In this document: in pieces, positions 24,823 through 35,235 of the stretch
Numbering within the stretch: position 1 is the stretch's first letter
Layout of the letters: the number at the start of each line of letters is the position of its first letter
NCBI RefSeq assembly: GCF_002903165.1
Contig: NZ_PPSK01000025.1
Coordinates: 1 to 35,425, forward strand
Length of the DNA: 35,425 bases
From: Halopseudomonas oceani
Lineage (GTDB): Bacteria > Pseudomonadota > Gammaproteobacteria > Pseudomonadales > Pseudomonadaceae
Reading direction: 5' to 3'
Made by a program: the position numbers and the translations under genes
Notes under the pieces: generated by a model
Seen by the model: only the letters and a program-made list of their open reading frames with translations
What the model was told of the DNA's origin: nothing
Databases searched by the model: none

Positions 24823-26146
24823 GCGCACCCGCTCGATCCGCACCACCCTGCTGCTTTGGCTGCTGCCGTTTGCCACCCTGTTCATGCTGCTCGCGTGGTA
24901 TCTGCATGGCGCCCTGCTGGATCGCATGTCCCGCGACTTCGTGCGCGAGCGCCTGCAGCAGGAGGTGGCCATGATCGAGCAGCAACTCGGCTCTCCCGCC
25001 GGGCTGGAGGCGCTCGACGGCAACTATTTCGGTGCACTGTCACATCACTTGTTTGTACTCAGGATCGGCGAACACGCGCGCCTGTCACATCCACAGTGGT
25101 CCGATCTGCTGCTGCCCTGGCTGGACTTGCCCGATCAGGGTCTGATCGAACTGCACGGCGTACCCGAGGGCGAACCGGCGGCCCACCGCTATATGGCCTG
25201 GCGCACCGAAACGCAGATCAACGGCCAGCCGGTCACCATTGTCGCAGCCGAGGACTATAGCCAACTGCAGGCCAGCGCCCACGAGCTGCATCTGTGGACT
25301 GCCGCGGTTGCGATTGGGCTGCTGACAGTCCTGTTTGCCCTGATTCTGCTTGCCGTACAGCTTTCGATGCGCCCGGTACGCCAACTGCAGCAGGACCTCA
25401 AAGCGCTCAAGCAAGGGCACCTGCAACGGCTCGGAGACGCCGTACCGCAGGAGTTCAGCGGTCTTATCGGTCAGCTCAATCAGTTACTCGACACCCTGCA
25501 GCATCGCCTACAGAAAGTGCGCGAAGCCAACGCCAACCTGTCCCACCGGATCAAAACGCCGATCGCCGCAATCAATCAACTGATCAGCAGCGACCAACCG
25601 ATCACACCCGAGGCCCGCAGCCAGATTAGCCAGCGCCTGGACGACATCAGTCGCCAGCTGGACGGCAGCCTGCACGCCAGCCAATCCGGGGGCCCACTGG
25701 CAGGCAGCAGCTGCCAGCCACTGGAACAGGCCCGCGAGCTGCTGTGGATGCTCGGCCGCCTGCACAGTCATATTGAATTCGAACTGGACTCCAGCCTCGC
25801 CGAGTCCGCCCGCTGGCCAATTGAACAGCAGGATTTCAGCGAACTGCTCGGCAACCTCGCCGACAACGCCGGCAAATGGGCACGCAGCCGCGTGCGGGTG
25901 CGCCTGAGCGAGAAGGGCGATCAGCGTATTCTGGAAGTGGACGATGACGGGCCGGGCGTCGCGCCCGCGGAACGCAGCCAACTGGGTACCCGCGGCTGGC
26001 GACTGGATCAGCAGATGCCGGGGCATGGACTGGGGCTGGCGATAGTCCATGATCTGGCTGCACGCTATCAGGCCCGCGTGCAGTTCAAGGCCAGTGAGCT
26101 GGGAGGCCTCTCGGTGCGCCTCCAGCTCCAGATCAGGCAAGGCTGA
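24800..26146 (+). CDS. Sensor histidine kinase partner of the copper-locus regulator
   Basis: A 448-residue inner-membrane kinase. Transmembrane segments lie at about 15-35 and 166-188 around a periplasmic sensor of about 130 residues, followed by a HAMP linker and the phospho-acceptor His249 in LSHRIKTPIAA. The ATPase domain has an N-box with Asn356 (GNLADNAGKW), G1 DDDGPGVAP and G2 GHGLGLAI. The sensor loop is not rich in Met or His, so copper sensing is assumed from the neighbours only. The start at 24800 lies inside the regulator gene, giving translational coupling. Confidence 0.92.
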   Translation: MSFLPTTRRTRSIRTTLLLWLLPFATLFMLLAWYLHGALLDRMSRDFVRERLQQEVAMIEQQLGSPAGLEALDGNYFGALSHHLFVLRIGEHARLSHPQWSDLLLPWLDLPDQGLIELHGVPEGEPAAHRYMAWRTETQINGQPVTIVAAEDYSQLQASAHELHLWTAAVAIGLLTVLFALILLAVQLSMRPVRQLQQDLKALKQGHLQRLGDAVPQEFSGLIGQLNQLLDTLQHRLQKVREANANLSHRIKTPIAAINQLISSDQPITPEARSQISQRLDDISRQLDGSLHASQSGGPLAGSSCQPLEQARELLWMLGRLHSHIEFELDSSLAESARWPIEQQDFSELLGNLADNAGKWARSRVRVRLSEKGDQRILEVDDDGPGVAPAERSQLGTRGWRLDQQMPGHGLGLAIVHDLAARYQARVQFKASELGGLSVRLQLQIRQG

Positions 26147-26147
26147 A

Positions 26148-26167
26148 GGCCCGCCGGAAAGCGGGCC
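26148..26167. terminator. Bidirectional hairpin between kinase and esterase genes
   Basis: GGCCCGC at 26148-26154 pairs perfectly with GCGGGCC at 26161-26167 around CGGAAA, in the 36 bases between the convergent stops. The stem is strong and the location ideal, though there is no clear U-tract on either side. Confidence 0.5.
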
Positions 26168-26182
26168 AGACAGCGAGTCAGA

Positions 26183-28165
26183 TTAAGGCCAGAAGGTTTG
26201 CAGCCCCTCCTGTGCCTGCATGTCGTAATTCATCAACATGAACTCTTCACCCTCGTTGGTATAGGCAGGCCACTCGATTGCATCCGTGGACGGGTTTCCG
26301 CTACGCGCAAACTGCGCCCAGAGAGCCATGGAATCAGCCGCAATAGACTCATCAATAGCGCCCCAGCCAGGCAGGTTGTCGGCGTAATTGGCCGGACTCG
26401 GGCTCGGCAAACCGGTCAACCCCAGAATGTACTGGTTGTAGTAGGCATCCGGATCACCGAACACGGAGACCACGTCGATACTGTGATAGGCGCCGACGCC
26501 ACGGTTTGCCCAGTTTTCAGGTACATGGTCATACACGTAGGCAAAGACATCGGAAGAGTGATTCTGCTTGAGGAATGGCAGATACCACTTGAGACCGTCG
26601 ATGACCCAGTCCGCGTCATTGCGCGGGGTGCCAATAATCAGCGGCACATCGTTGTGAAAGCCGGCGTCACGGATGTCCGTCTTCACATACCAGTTGTCGA
26701 CGTTGGGCTTGAAGTAATCGACACCATAACTGCTGGCGGCGTTTGTCAGGTCGACCCAGGACACCGTGCGCATGGCAGCGATCACATCCTCTTCATCCTG
26801 CAGCCCCAGGCGCTGTACCAACGACACGCCACCGGCCTCTTCCTGCTCCAGGGTGTTGTAGATCGGCCGCACGGTATCGGTGGGCGGCGGCGCGGCGCTC
26901 ATGATGACAGCCCGATGGAACAACCCCTCTGCCAACGGCGAGTTGAGCAGTGAAATCGCCTTCAATCCGCCTCCCGACTGACCGAAAATAGTCACATTAT
27001 CCGGGTCTCCACCAAACTCGCTGATGTTGTCGCGCACCCACTCCAGCGCAGCAATCTGATCCAGCTGCGAATAGTTGCCAGAGGAGTGCTGGGGTGATTC
27101 GCGGGTCAGCTCCGGGTGCGCCATATAGCCGAGCGCCCCTAGACGGTGATTCACCGTCACCACGATCACGCCCTGACTCGGTAGCGCCGTATGGTTATAA
27201 GTCGTGCTATTGGATGTCAGAATCGCGTAACCGCCGCCATGCAACCAGAGCATCACCGGCAGCGCCTCACCCTCATAGCCCTTTGGCGCAACCACATTGA
27301 GGTGAAGGCAGTCCTCGCTCATGCTGCCCTTGCCGTAGGCCTCCAGGTAAGACGGCTGGGCACACTGGTCTGCCCAGGCCGTCGCCTCGCGCACGCCATC
27401 CCAGCTGTCCGGTTTCACTGGCGGCTTCCAGCGCAGATCACCAATCGGCGGTTTGGCATACGGAATGCCGTACCAGGCCCATGCCTCGTCATCGGCGGAG
27501 AACCCGGCGACCTCACCAGACTGGGTATTCACCACCCGCCGCTCACTGAGGGTACGCTGCATATGCGCCTGAGCCTCGGCAGCGCTACGCAGGGTGCGCG
27601 GCCGCGGATCACTTTCGGTAAATACCGGCGGCTCGGCTCCGTTCAGTTCGGCCAGCAGGTCCTGAATCTGGCTACTGGCGGCAAAGCTGGCTGGAGCCTG
27701 ATCGAAAACAATCGAATCGGCCCAGAGAGAAACCGCATCGGCAATGGCAGGCGATATCTGGATGCCGTTGTTGAGACTGCGATCAGCATCCAGACTCTGT
27801 AACAGCACCAGCATGTTGGTTACCCGGTTGTCGGCCACCGTCGTCGCCCCCTCTACCAGGTCCATCGGAGTGAGCTGTTCGGCACCCGCGGCACGCCCTA
27901 GCTCCAGCGATCCCAGAGAAAAGGTCACAACCTCCCCAGACTGATAGCGGAACGAACCGTCCGCAGCCGTGACCCCGGACTGGGTCGCAGTCTGATAATT
28001 CAGTCCGGCAACCGGACTATCGGTAAACACGCCGGTGCGAAGTGACGAGTCGGAGCCGCCGCCACCACCCTTGCAACCGCTAACACCAGCCAGAGCCAGC
28101 GCTAGCACGGAGAAACAGTAGAGCGGCTTGCAAAGCCGTTTGAGCTGAAACGGAGGGGTATTCAT
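26183..28165 (-). CDS. Lipoprotein type-B carboxylesterase
   Basis: A 660-residue secreted lipoprotein. The signal peptide ends in VSGC (Cys31), followed by a flexible glycine linker. Residues about 44-140 form a small beta domain often found at the front of marine bacterial lipoproteins. The type-B esterase alpha/beta hydrolase begins near residue 210: oxyanion loop HGGG at 309-312, nucleophile Ser397 in FGQSGGG (Gln replaces the usual Glu before Ser) and a His in GAYHSIDVVSVFG. It would hydrolyse carboxylic esters at the cell surface; the substrate is unknown. It is a single-gene unit between convergent and co-directional neighbours. Confidence 0.9.
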   Translation of the reverse strand: MNTPPFQLKRLCKPLYCFSVLALALAGVSGCKGGGGGSDSSLRTGVFTDSPVAGLNYQTATQSGVTAADGSFRYQSGEVVTFSLGSLELGRAAGAEQLTPMDLVEGATTVADNRVTNMLVLLQSLDADRSLNNGIQISPAIADAVSLWADSIVFDQAPASFAASSQIQDLLAELNGAEPPVFTESDPRPRTLRSAAEAQAHMQRTLSERRVVNTQSGEVAGFSADDEAWAWYGIPYAKPPIGDLRWKPPVKPDSWDGVREATAWADQCAQPSYLEAYGKGSMSEDCLHLNVVAPKGYEGEALPVMLWLHGGGYAILTSNSTTYNHTALPSQGVIVVTVNHRLGALGYMAHPELTRESPQHSSGNYSQLDQIAALEWVRDNISEFGGDPDNVTIFGQSGGGLKAISLLNSPLAEGLFHRAVIMSAAPPPTDTVRPIYNTLEQEEAGGVSLVQRLGLQDEEDVIAAMRTVSWVDLTNAASSYGVDYFKPNVDNWYVKTDIRDAGFHNDVPLIIGTPRNDADWVIDGLKWYLPFLKQNHSSDVFAYVYDHVPENWANRGVGAYHSIDVVSVFGDPDAYYNQYILGLTGLPSPSPANYADNLPGWGAIDESIAADSMALWAQFARSGNPSTDAIEWPAYTNEGEEFMLMNYDMQAQEGLQTFWP

Positions 28166-28258
28166 AAACCACCTTTCTTATTAGCAATGTTGGTGTAAAG
28201 CCACAGCGTCGATGCGCGCTGCACAGACGGCAGCTTAACGCCAACAAACAAAAAAAGA

Positions 28259-28270
28259 ATGAACGTTCAT
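28259..28270. promoter_or_regulatory. Perfect palindrome ATGAACGTTCAT upstream of the esterase
   Basis: A 12-base perfect palindrome about 95 bases before the esterase ATG, next to an A-rich run. Its form suits a TetR- or LuxR-family dimer site, and it could be the operator of the esterase promoter. The regulator is not encoded nearby. Confidence 0.45.
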
Positions 28271-28309
28271 ACCAGAAAGAAGCGAGGCAAGATGGCTCGA
28301 CAATAAGAC

Positions 28310-28324
28310 AGATCACATTGATCT
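28310..28324. promoter_or_regulatory. Inverted repeat AGATCA-CAT-TGATCT
   Basis: Perfect six-base arms around three bases, about 145 bases upstream of the esterase start. It partly resembles an FNR/Anr half-site arrangement (TTGATC) but the spacing is wrong for that family. Possible second operator. Confidence 0.35.
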
Positions 28325-28522
28325 ATTCGGCTGCACACGTTGCGCGTGCATAACCGAACCGGTCGCCAAGCTGAGATGCCCAACGCTGTCGGGCAGCAAC
28401 GACCGGTATGGGATGAAAATAGAGATGACTGTATCGCGAAAGGCGGTCACAAAGAGACACAAGCTAACTTTGCATCAGCCTCATAAATAGCTATTCACCG
28501 CATCAATCCCTGCACTACGCAC

Positions 28523-28553
28523 AAAAAAACGGGGCGCCCGCTGGGCGCCCCGT
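28523..28553 (-). terminator. Strong intrinsic terminator of glnK-amtB
   Basis: On the reverse strand an 11-base GC-rich stem (ACGGGGCGCCC and its complement, three-base loop) is followed by a run of seven T residues. It begins about 30 bases after the amtB stop. This is the clearest intrinsic terminator in the window. Confidence 0.93.
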
Positions 28554-28580
28554 CTGGTGTTGCGAGTTTTCAGCCAGCCA

Positions 28581-29831
<1,251 letters not shown>

Positions 29832-29882
29832 TTTAAGCCCCCCATATAGGCTTGGTTACTGCTGTCTGTTGAACAACCCGCC

Positions 29883-30266
<384 letters not shown>

Positions 30267-30276
30267 CTATGCCGAG

Positions 30277-30474
30277 TTAGAGGCTTTTAGAAACGGACAA
30301 AACAAAAGTGCTGTCGCAGTCGTCAGAATCGCCGACACGCCCTGCACATGCCGGCGCACTCATCTCGACACAGGCAGAGGTCAACTGCGTCCCTGCCCCC
30401 GCTGGCAGCGCCTGGGTGTTCCCGCTGCCGAACAGCGGATTACGGGTCAAACCTGCCAGGGTCAATCGCTTCAT
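30277..30474 (-). CDS. Possible 65-residue leader ORF upstream of glnK
   Basis: A short frame beginning MKRLTLAGLTRNPLFGSGN with GGGAG seven bases before the ATG at 30474 and a stop 55 bases before glnK. It lies wholly inside the predicted glnK leader, downstream of the sigma-54 promoter at 30571-30587. No signal peptide, membrane segment or known domain is visible, though three cysteines occur in the second half. It may be a real small protein, a regulatory leader peptide or chance. I do not recognise it. Confidence 0.35.
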   Translation of the reverse strand: MKRLTLAGLTRNPLFGSGNTQALPAGAGTQLTSACVEMSAPACAGRVGDSDDCDSTFVLSVSKSL

Positions 30475-30570
30475 TATTGTGCTCCCGATGTGATCGCTCA
30501 CGATTCTGGCTGCGCTCCGACGCTGTGCCCCATATTGGGAGCGACCGCCGGAATCAGCTGAAGCATGCTT

Positions 30571-30587
30571 TGCAGAAACCCTGCCAA
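30571..30587 (-). promoter_or_regulatory. Sigma-54 promoter of glnK-amtB
   Basis: Reverse-strand TTGGCAG, five bases, CTGCA, with GG and GC ten bases apart as required. Two positions differ from the best consensus. Transcription would start near 30561, about 340 bases before glnK, which is a long leader. Confidence 0.65.
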
Positions 30588-30660
30588 TTTTATTTTTCAC
30601 CTATATTTCAACAAGTTACACATAACAAAGAACGACAAACCATCATCAGCACACGGCTCA

Positions 30661-30677
30661 TGCACCAGCATAGTGCA
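30661..30677. promoter_or_regulatory. NtrC-type enhancer site
   Basis: TGCACCA-GCA-TAGTGCA matches the NtrC consensus TGCACCA-N3-TGGTGCA at all but one fixed position. Its centre lies about 108 bases upstream of the predicted sigma-54 start for glnK, an ordinary enhancer distance. A further TGGTGC half-site follows at about 30684-30689. Confidence 0.75.
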
Positions 30678-30793
30678 CAACCGTGGTGCGCGCGCACAAA
30701 GTACGCACAACCACAGCGCGGATTTCGACTGGCCGGGCCTGAGTGCTACACTGGCTGCCCCGTCCCTCCCTAGAACCCGCAGGTAACAGGCAT

Positions 30794-31039
30794 ATGCTGC
30801 ATAAACTGGTGATCGACACCGTCAGCGCTCAGGCAACCAAACTGCTGATGAGCGAAAAGGGGCTACCCAACGTGGAAGTCGAGAAACACCTCAAGGCCTT
30901 GCTGCAAAGTGCGTTGAGCAAGCTGGACGTAGTCAGCCGCGACGAATTCGACACCCAGCAGACAGTACTGATGCGCACCCGCGAACGGCTGGAAGCACTG
31001 GAGAAGCGCGTCAGTGAGCTGGAAGCCAAAGCCCCCTGA
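30794..31039 (+). CDS. ubiK: UbiK-type accessory factor (YqiC/BMFP family)
   Basis: An 81-residue, mostly helical protein with a C-terminal coiled coil (MRTRERLEALEKRVSELEAK) that trimerises in the family. UbiK assists the aerobic ubiquinone-biosynthesis complex. The conserved Pseudomonas position between glnK and comM supports the call. The ATG at 30794 has AACAGG upstream and gives the family N-terminus; an earlier in-frame ATG at 30743 would add an unlikely Pro-rich tail. Confidence 0.85.
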   Translation: MLHKLVIDTVSAQATKLLMSEKGLPNVEVEKHLKALLQSALSKLDVVSRDEFDTQQTVLMRTRERLEALEKRVSELEAKAP

Positions 31040-31123
31040 TGCCCCTTGGCAGCAGCCTTGCTGCCAACCCACTCGTTAACGCCTGACCCTCGGCAGTATC
31101 AGGTCATTGATCAAGGAGCGATC

Positions 31124-32299
31124 ATGTCCCTGGCCACCATCCACAGCCGCGCGCGTCTGGGTATCGATGCGCCGGCTGTCCAGGTCGAAGTCCATCTTGC
31201 CAACGGCATGCCCAGCCTGACCTTGGTCGGCTTACCGGAAACAGCCGTGCGCGAAAGCAAGGACCGGGTGCGCAGCGCGCTACTAAACGCACAACTGGAG
31301 TTCCCCGGCAGCAAGCGCATTACCATCAGCCTGGCACCTGCCGATCTGCCCAAGGATGGTGGACGCTTTGACCTGGCCATCGCGCTCGGCCTGCTGGCCG
31401 CGAGCGGGCAGATACCGGCGCAGGCGCTGGTCGACTGCGAGTGCATCGGAGAGCTGGCGCTGTCCGGTGAGCTGCGACCGATCCAGGGCGTGCTGCCGGT
31501 GGCGCTGGCCTGCCGCGATGCTGGTCGCAAGCTGATTCTGCCGGCGGCCAACGCGGCCGAGGCCGCACTGGTCAGCGGGATCGAACTGATCGCTGCCGAG
31601 CATCTGCTGCCGCTGTGCGCACACTTGCGCGGCGAGCAGAGCTTGCCCGACCTCCTGCCAACAGCGCCCTCACAGCCAGCCAGGCATGCCGACCTCGCCG
31701 ACGTACAGGGGCAGGAGCAAGCCAAGCGAGCACTGATCATCGCCGCAGCGGGCGGTCACAATCTGCTGCTGTTCGGGCCTCCGGGAACCGGCAAGACGCT
31801 GCTCGCCAGCCGTCTGCCCGGCATCCTGCCACCACTGCAGGAGCATGAGGCGCTCGAAGTTGCGGCGATCCAATCGGTCTGCGACCGTACGCCCCTGAGC
31901 GCCTGGCCAACCCGCCCCTTTCGCTCGCCCCATCACGGTGCATCGGCCGCAGCGCTGGTTGGCGGCGGCAGCCAGCCTCGGCCAGGCGAAATCAGCCAGG
32001 CGCATCACGGCGTGCTGTTTCTGGATGAGTTGCCGGAGTTTGACCGCAAGGTGCTGGAGATGCTGCGCGAGCCGCTGGAGTCCGGCGCCATTCACATCGC
32101 CCGAGCACGCGAGCAACTGCGTTTCCCGGCGCGCTTCCAGTTGGTTGCGGCAATGAACCCGTGCCCTTGCACGGGCAACATGCAGACCTTGGGTGCAAGG
32201 GGCAACATAACCTATCATGGACAATTCGCTAATCACAGGAAGGGTGGCGATGGCAACGCTCGAAATGATCAGCTACCAGCAGATGCGGGCATCCGTTAG
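31124..32299 (+). pseudogene. comM: comM (YifB, Mg-chelatase-like AAA+ ATPase), interrupted by an insertion
   Basis: ComM is a hexameric AAA+ helicase that aids branch migration during natural transformation. The start at 31124 has AAGGAG upstream. Residues 1-349 are normal: the N-terminal S5-fold domain, Walker A GPPGTGKT at 218-225, Walker [11 protein letters not shown] and the AAMNPCPC segment. After Cys349 (base 32170) the family sequence stops and an unrelated tail of about 42 residues runs to the stop at 32299. The missing C-terminal third, including the sensor/arginine-finger part, presumably lies beyond the other end of the inserted element. The gene is therefore almost certainly inactive. 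Confidence 0.93.
32158..32208. repeat. Nested repeats at the comM/element junction (candidate attachment site)
   Basis: CCCGTGC at 32158-32164 and GCACGGG at 32169-32175 form a perfect inverted repeat around CCTT that spans the point where comM homology ends. CCCTTGCAC at 32164-32172 is mirrored by GTGCAAGGG at 32193-32201. GGGCAACAT occurs twice in the same direction, at 32173-32181 and 32200-32208. Such paired arms are typical of tyrosine-recombinase core and arm sites. Confidence 0.6.
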
Positions 32300-33527
32300 G
32301 CAAGGCACGCTTGAGTGGCAGGGGCGAGTCCCAAGTTCACCTGCAGTGAACCTTCCACAGATCTGCTGGGCAGATGGTACGCCTTGGAGAGAAGCGAACC
32401 TCTGGGCTAAAGAGAACTGCGACTCAAAAAAGATTCACTTAAAAACAATCATTTCAACAATGGGGCATCTGCACGCGTATGCGAAATGGCTAGAAGCAGA
32501 AGGCCTTCACTGGTTCCATTTCCCCGCAAGAGAAGCTGATCGATGCCTGGTTCGCTTCCGGGGATTTTTGATCTCGTTAATAGACCAGGGGGGGCTGGCC
32601 CCTTCTACCGCACAACAGCGCATGGCGCGAGTAGTGAGATTTTACAGGTGGGCTAACGCACATAAGCTTTTATCGCCAGACTGGCCGATGTGGGAAGAAA
32701 AGCAGATCGGCATTAAACTCGTTGACACATTTGGCCTAGAGCGCACTTTGACAGTGAGCAGCACTAGCTTAAGCATCCCTAATCGAAGATCCAGTACATT
32801 CAGTTTAGAAGACGGACTGATGCCTGTGCCGGCCGATGATGTGCCCTCTATAATTAGAGCCGCTGAAACTTATGCAAGCGTAGAACTCTCATTATTCATT
32901 AGGCTTGGCTTCGGCACTGGTATGCGCTTAGGAACACTTGCGGACATCAGAGTTGGGACAGTGAGCCGTGCTGCCCCATCCCCAACACTGAGGGGGTTCT
33001 ACCTTTTAGCAGTGGGGCCCGGAGCTCATCCTCCTGTCGAAACAAAATTCGGGGTCACAGGTCAAGTATTGATTAGTGAGCGTGATCTATTAGATCTAAG
33101 GAATTACATCTACAGCCCTCGAAGATTGCGTCGAACCGCACTAGCAGCAGGCGAAGATCAAGATGCCGTGTTTCTCACAAGGTTTGGTAAGCGATACACA
33201 TCCGAAAATGGTGCTCGCTCATTCAACGTTGAGCTTGGTCGCCTAAGGCGAAAAGCGAAGTTAAAAGGAATTGACGCACTAACTAATTTTCATTTCCATC
33301 GCACTAGATGTACCTTTGCAACGGAATTGGCGCGAGCGGGTTTGAAGCACCTAAGCGTAAGCGAAGCGATAATTTTAGTGAAAGGCGCCCTGTTACATAA
33401 AGAAGAAAAAACTACGTTGGGATATATAAAATTCATCGAAGCTCACTCAAAAATGTCGAGCCTTGCGAATGAGTTCACTCAAAAGTTCTTGAATATCACG
33501 CAAACCCATGAAACAGACAGAAAATAA
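32250..33527 (+). CDS. Tyrosine recombinase, first of the array
   Basis: A 425-residue integrase with an N-terminal SAM-like/core-binding region (about residues 55-150) and a complete catalytic domain: Arg226 ([12 protein letters not shown]), probable Lys266, His350 and Arg353 (HFHRTRCTF), His383 and nucleophile Tyr392 (TTLGYIKF). The ATG at 32250 is preceded by AGGAAGGG and is preferred to the in-frame ATG at 32217 that lies in the junction region. It probably cuts and joins the element ends at comM. It overlaps the next gene by 20 bases. Confidence 0.9.
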   Translation: MATLEMISYQQMRASVRQGTLEWQGRVPSSPAVNLPQICWADGTPWREANLWAKENCDSKKIHLKTIISTMGHLHAYAKWLEAEGLHWFHFPAREADRCLVRFRGFLISLIDQGGLAPSTAQQRMARVVRFYRWANAHKLLSPDWPMWEEKQIGIKLVDTFGLERTLTVSSTSLSIPNRRSSTFSLEDGLMPVPADDVPSIIRAAETYASVELSLFIRLGFGTGMRLGTLADIRVGTVSRAAPSPTLRGFYLLAVGPGAHPPVETKFGVTGQVLISERDLLDLRNYIYSPRRLRRTALAAGEDQDAVFLTRFGKRYTSENGARSFNVELGRLRRKAKLKGIDALTNFHFHRTRCTFATELARAGLKHLSVSEAIILVKGALLHKEEKTTLGYIKFIEAHSKMSSLANEFTQKFLNITQTHETDRK

Positions 33528-35235
33528 AACCTCCGTAGATTTGGACTTCAAGATGCTGTCGTACGGCACTCATGAATGGCCGTGGAGCTTCGAAATTCTA
33601 ACAAGGCCAGGCGGAGCTGCGACGCCTAGAAACCTTTATCCTGAATTTTTAAAAAACACTGAGGACAGCACCAAGATTCATGTAAGGCTGCCTTACGTAA
33701 GGCTACTACATGAACAAATAATGAATGACCATGCGAGAGGACTGAGACAGTTAACTATCATTACTCGGATAAGGTCTGTGATAGCTTTCTACTCTTGGGC
33801 AGATACAGTTGGCGTCGATATCACATATGAAAATTCGGAAATAGCATTCAGAGACTGGACTGAACACTTGGTGCATAGAGTTCAGATCAAAAAAGACATT
33901 CTACAAATGACGGCTTACAGAACCGCGAAAGCTATAGACCTGCTAATTGCCAGAATCAAAAACGTGCAAAAGGGCCCAATTCATAGGAGTCGATTGTCGG
34001 CGGCAAGTGTCAATAAACGAGTATTAGGAACGAAGGCGGACAAGCAGAACCTTGAAGAACTTTTTGAGTTTGGCAAGCTACTGAAACTACTCTCTGACAA
34101 CTTGGATTACGAATCCATAATTAAACCACTACCTCTAATAATCAAGATCGATGACGAAATCATGCTGGAAGAATGGTCAGGATTCCCTAAGCCCATAGGA
34201 CCGCGACCAGAAGAAAGTACAACACAAGGAAAGTACCGTTATAGGTACAGAAGCAAACGAATCGAGTACGACCCCACACTAAATACGCGACAACCGCTTG
34301 TCAATCTAAGAATTGAAGTCGAGCTTCTTATTTTTGTATCACAGACTGGGTTAAATTTCTCTCAGGCATATCGCCTTAAAAGAGGGAAATTCAGATTCAA
34401 AACTGCATCAGATGACTACGAGGTCTATAGGACCTACAAAGGGCGAAAACAGGGTGAGGCCGAATTTAGAATCTTCAAAGGATACAGGTCAATCTTTCAA
34501 AGATACCTAGAGTGGCTGGAAAAAATATGTCCAAGTGAAGAGGATAGGCTATTCCCATTCTCATCCAAACATCAGATCCCATCTATCCATACACCGCCTT
34601 CGTTTCATGCAATCAAGCACAGATGCAATTTACTAGGGATTAAATATATTCCACCCATCACCCTGCGTAATGCGCGAGTGAATTGGCTGTTGAGAATTAG
34701 TCGAGATCCAGAACTCTCCGCAGAAATGAGCCAGCATACTACTGAAGTACTGATTCAGATCTACGAGAAGCCGCATCATCAGTCGGCTGCGAGCGAGATT
34801 TCGTATTTCCACCGTTCTATGGAAGAACTCTCCGAACCACCTAGTCCCGGCGGTTGCGCAGCCTCATCCGGTCGTTTCCAACAGAATCAGCAAGAGCACA
34901 ATGATGCACCCAAAGCGGATTGTATTAACTCGGCAGGCTGCTTTTTTTGCGAGCATCACAGAGATATTGATAGCTTCGACTATGTTTGGTCACTACTGAC
35001 CTACAGATCCCTTAAAGTCCGCGAGATTGAAAGAGATCGCAGCCCAAAAATCGCACACCACGAACATCCCACTAAGCTAGTCATTGACCGAGTTACTCAG
35101 CGCCTCAAGGTTTTCGAGGCATCAAGTGATAAGCGAAGCATTTGGGTCAAGGAGGCCGAAGCCAGGATGCGGGAAGAAAGGTATCACCCTATGTTCGGCG
35201 GTCTAATTGAATTAATGGAGCTTAATTTTGGCTAG
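33508..35235 (+). CDS. Degenerate tyrosine-recombinase-like protein with Cys-rich C-terminus, second of the array
   Basis: A 575-residue protein. The C-terminal half follows the recombinase fold: SQTGLNFSQAYRL, TLRNARVNWLLR, SQHTTEVLIQIYEKP. However, the first catalytic Arg is Asn283 and the His of the HxxR box is Ile384, while Arg387, His410 and Tyr419 remain. Beyond the fold, C472-x5-C-x2-C-x-HH and then SFDYVWSLL looks like a small metal-binding domain, as seen in multi-recombinase arrays. It may act as an accessory subunit rather than a full enzyme. The start at 33508 lies inside the first gene, so the two are translationally coupled. Confidence 0.82.
   Translation: MKQTENKTSVDLDFKMLSYGTHEWPWSFEILTRPGGAATPRNLYPEFLKNTEDSTKIHVRLPYVRLLHEQIMNDHARGLRQLTIITRIRSVIAFYSWADTVGVDITYENSEIAFRDWTEHLVHRVQIKKDILQMTAYRTAKAIDLLIARIKNVQKGPIHRSRLSAASVNKRVLGTKADKQNLEELFEFGKLLKLLSDNLDYESIIKPLPLIIKIDDEIMLEEWSGFPKPIGPRPEESTTQGKYRYRYRSKRIEYDPTLNTRQPLVNLRIEVELLIFVSQTGLNFSQAYRLKRGKFRFKTASDDYEVYRTYKGRKQGEAEFRIFKGYRSIFQRYLEWLEKICPSEEDRLFPFSSKHQIPSIHTPPSFHAIKHRCNLLGIKYIPPITLRNARVNWLLRISRDPELSAEMSQHTTEVLIQIYEKPHHQSAASEISYFHRSMEELSEPPSPGGCAASSGRFQQNQQEHNDAPKADCINSAGCFFCEHHRDIDSFDYVWSLLTYRSLKVREIERDRSPKIAHHEHPTKLVIDRVTQRLKVFEASSDKRSIWVKEAEARMREERYHPMFGGLIELMELNFG

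Larger units (their letters stand above)
28166..28580. other. 415-base intergenic region: esterase promoter region and amtB terminator
   Basis: No credible gene is present. It holds the esterase leader with AAGGTGG before the ATG, two palindromes (28259-28270 and 28310-28324) and, at the right end, the amtB terminator. Between about 28330 and 28520 I see no motif. Confidence 0.7.
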
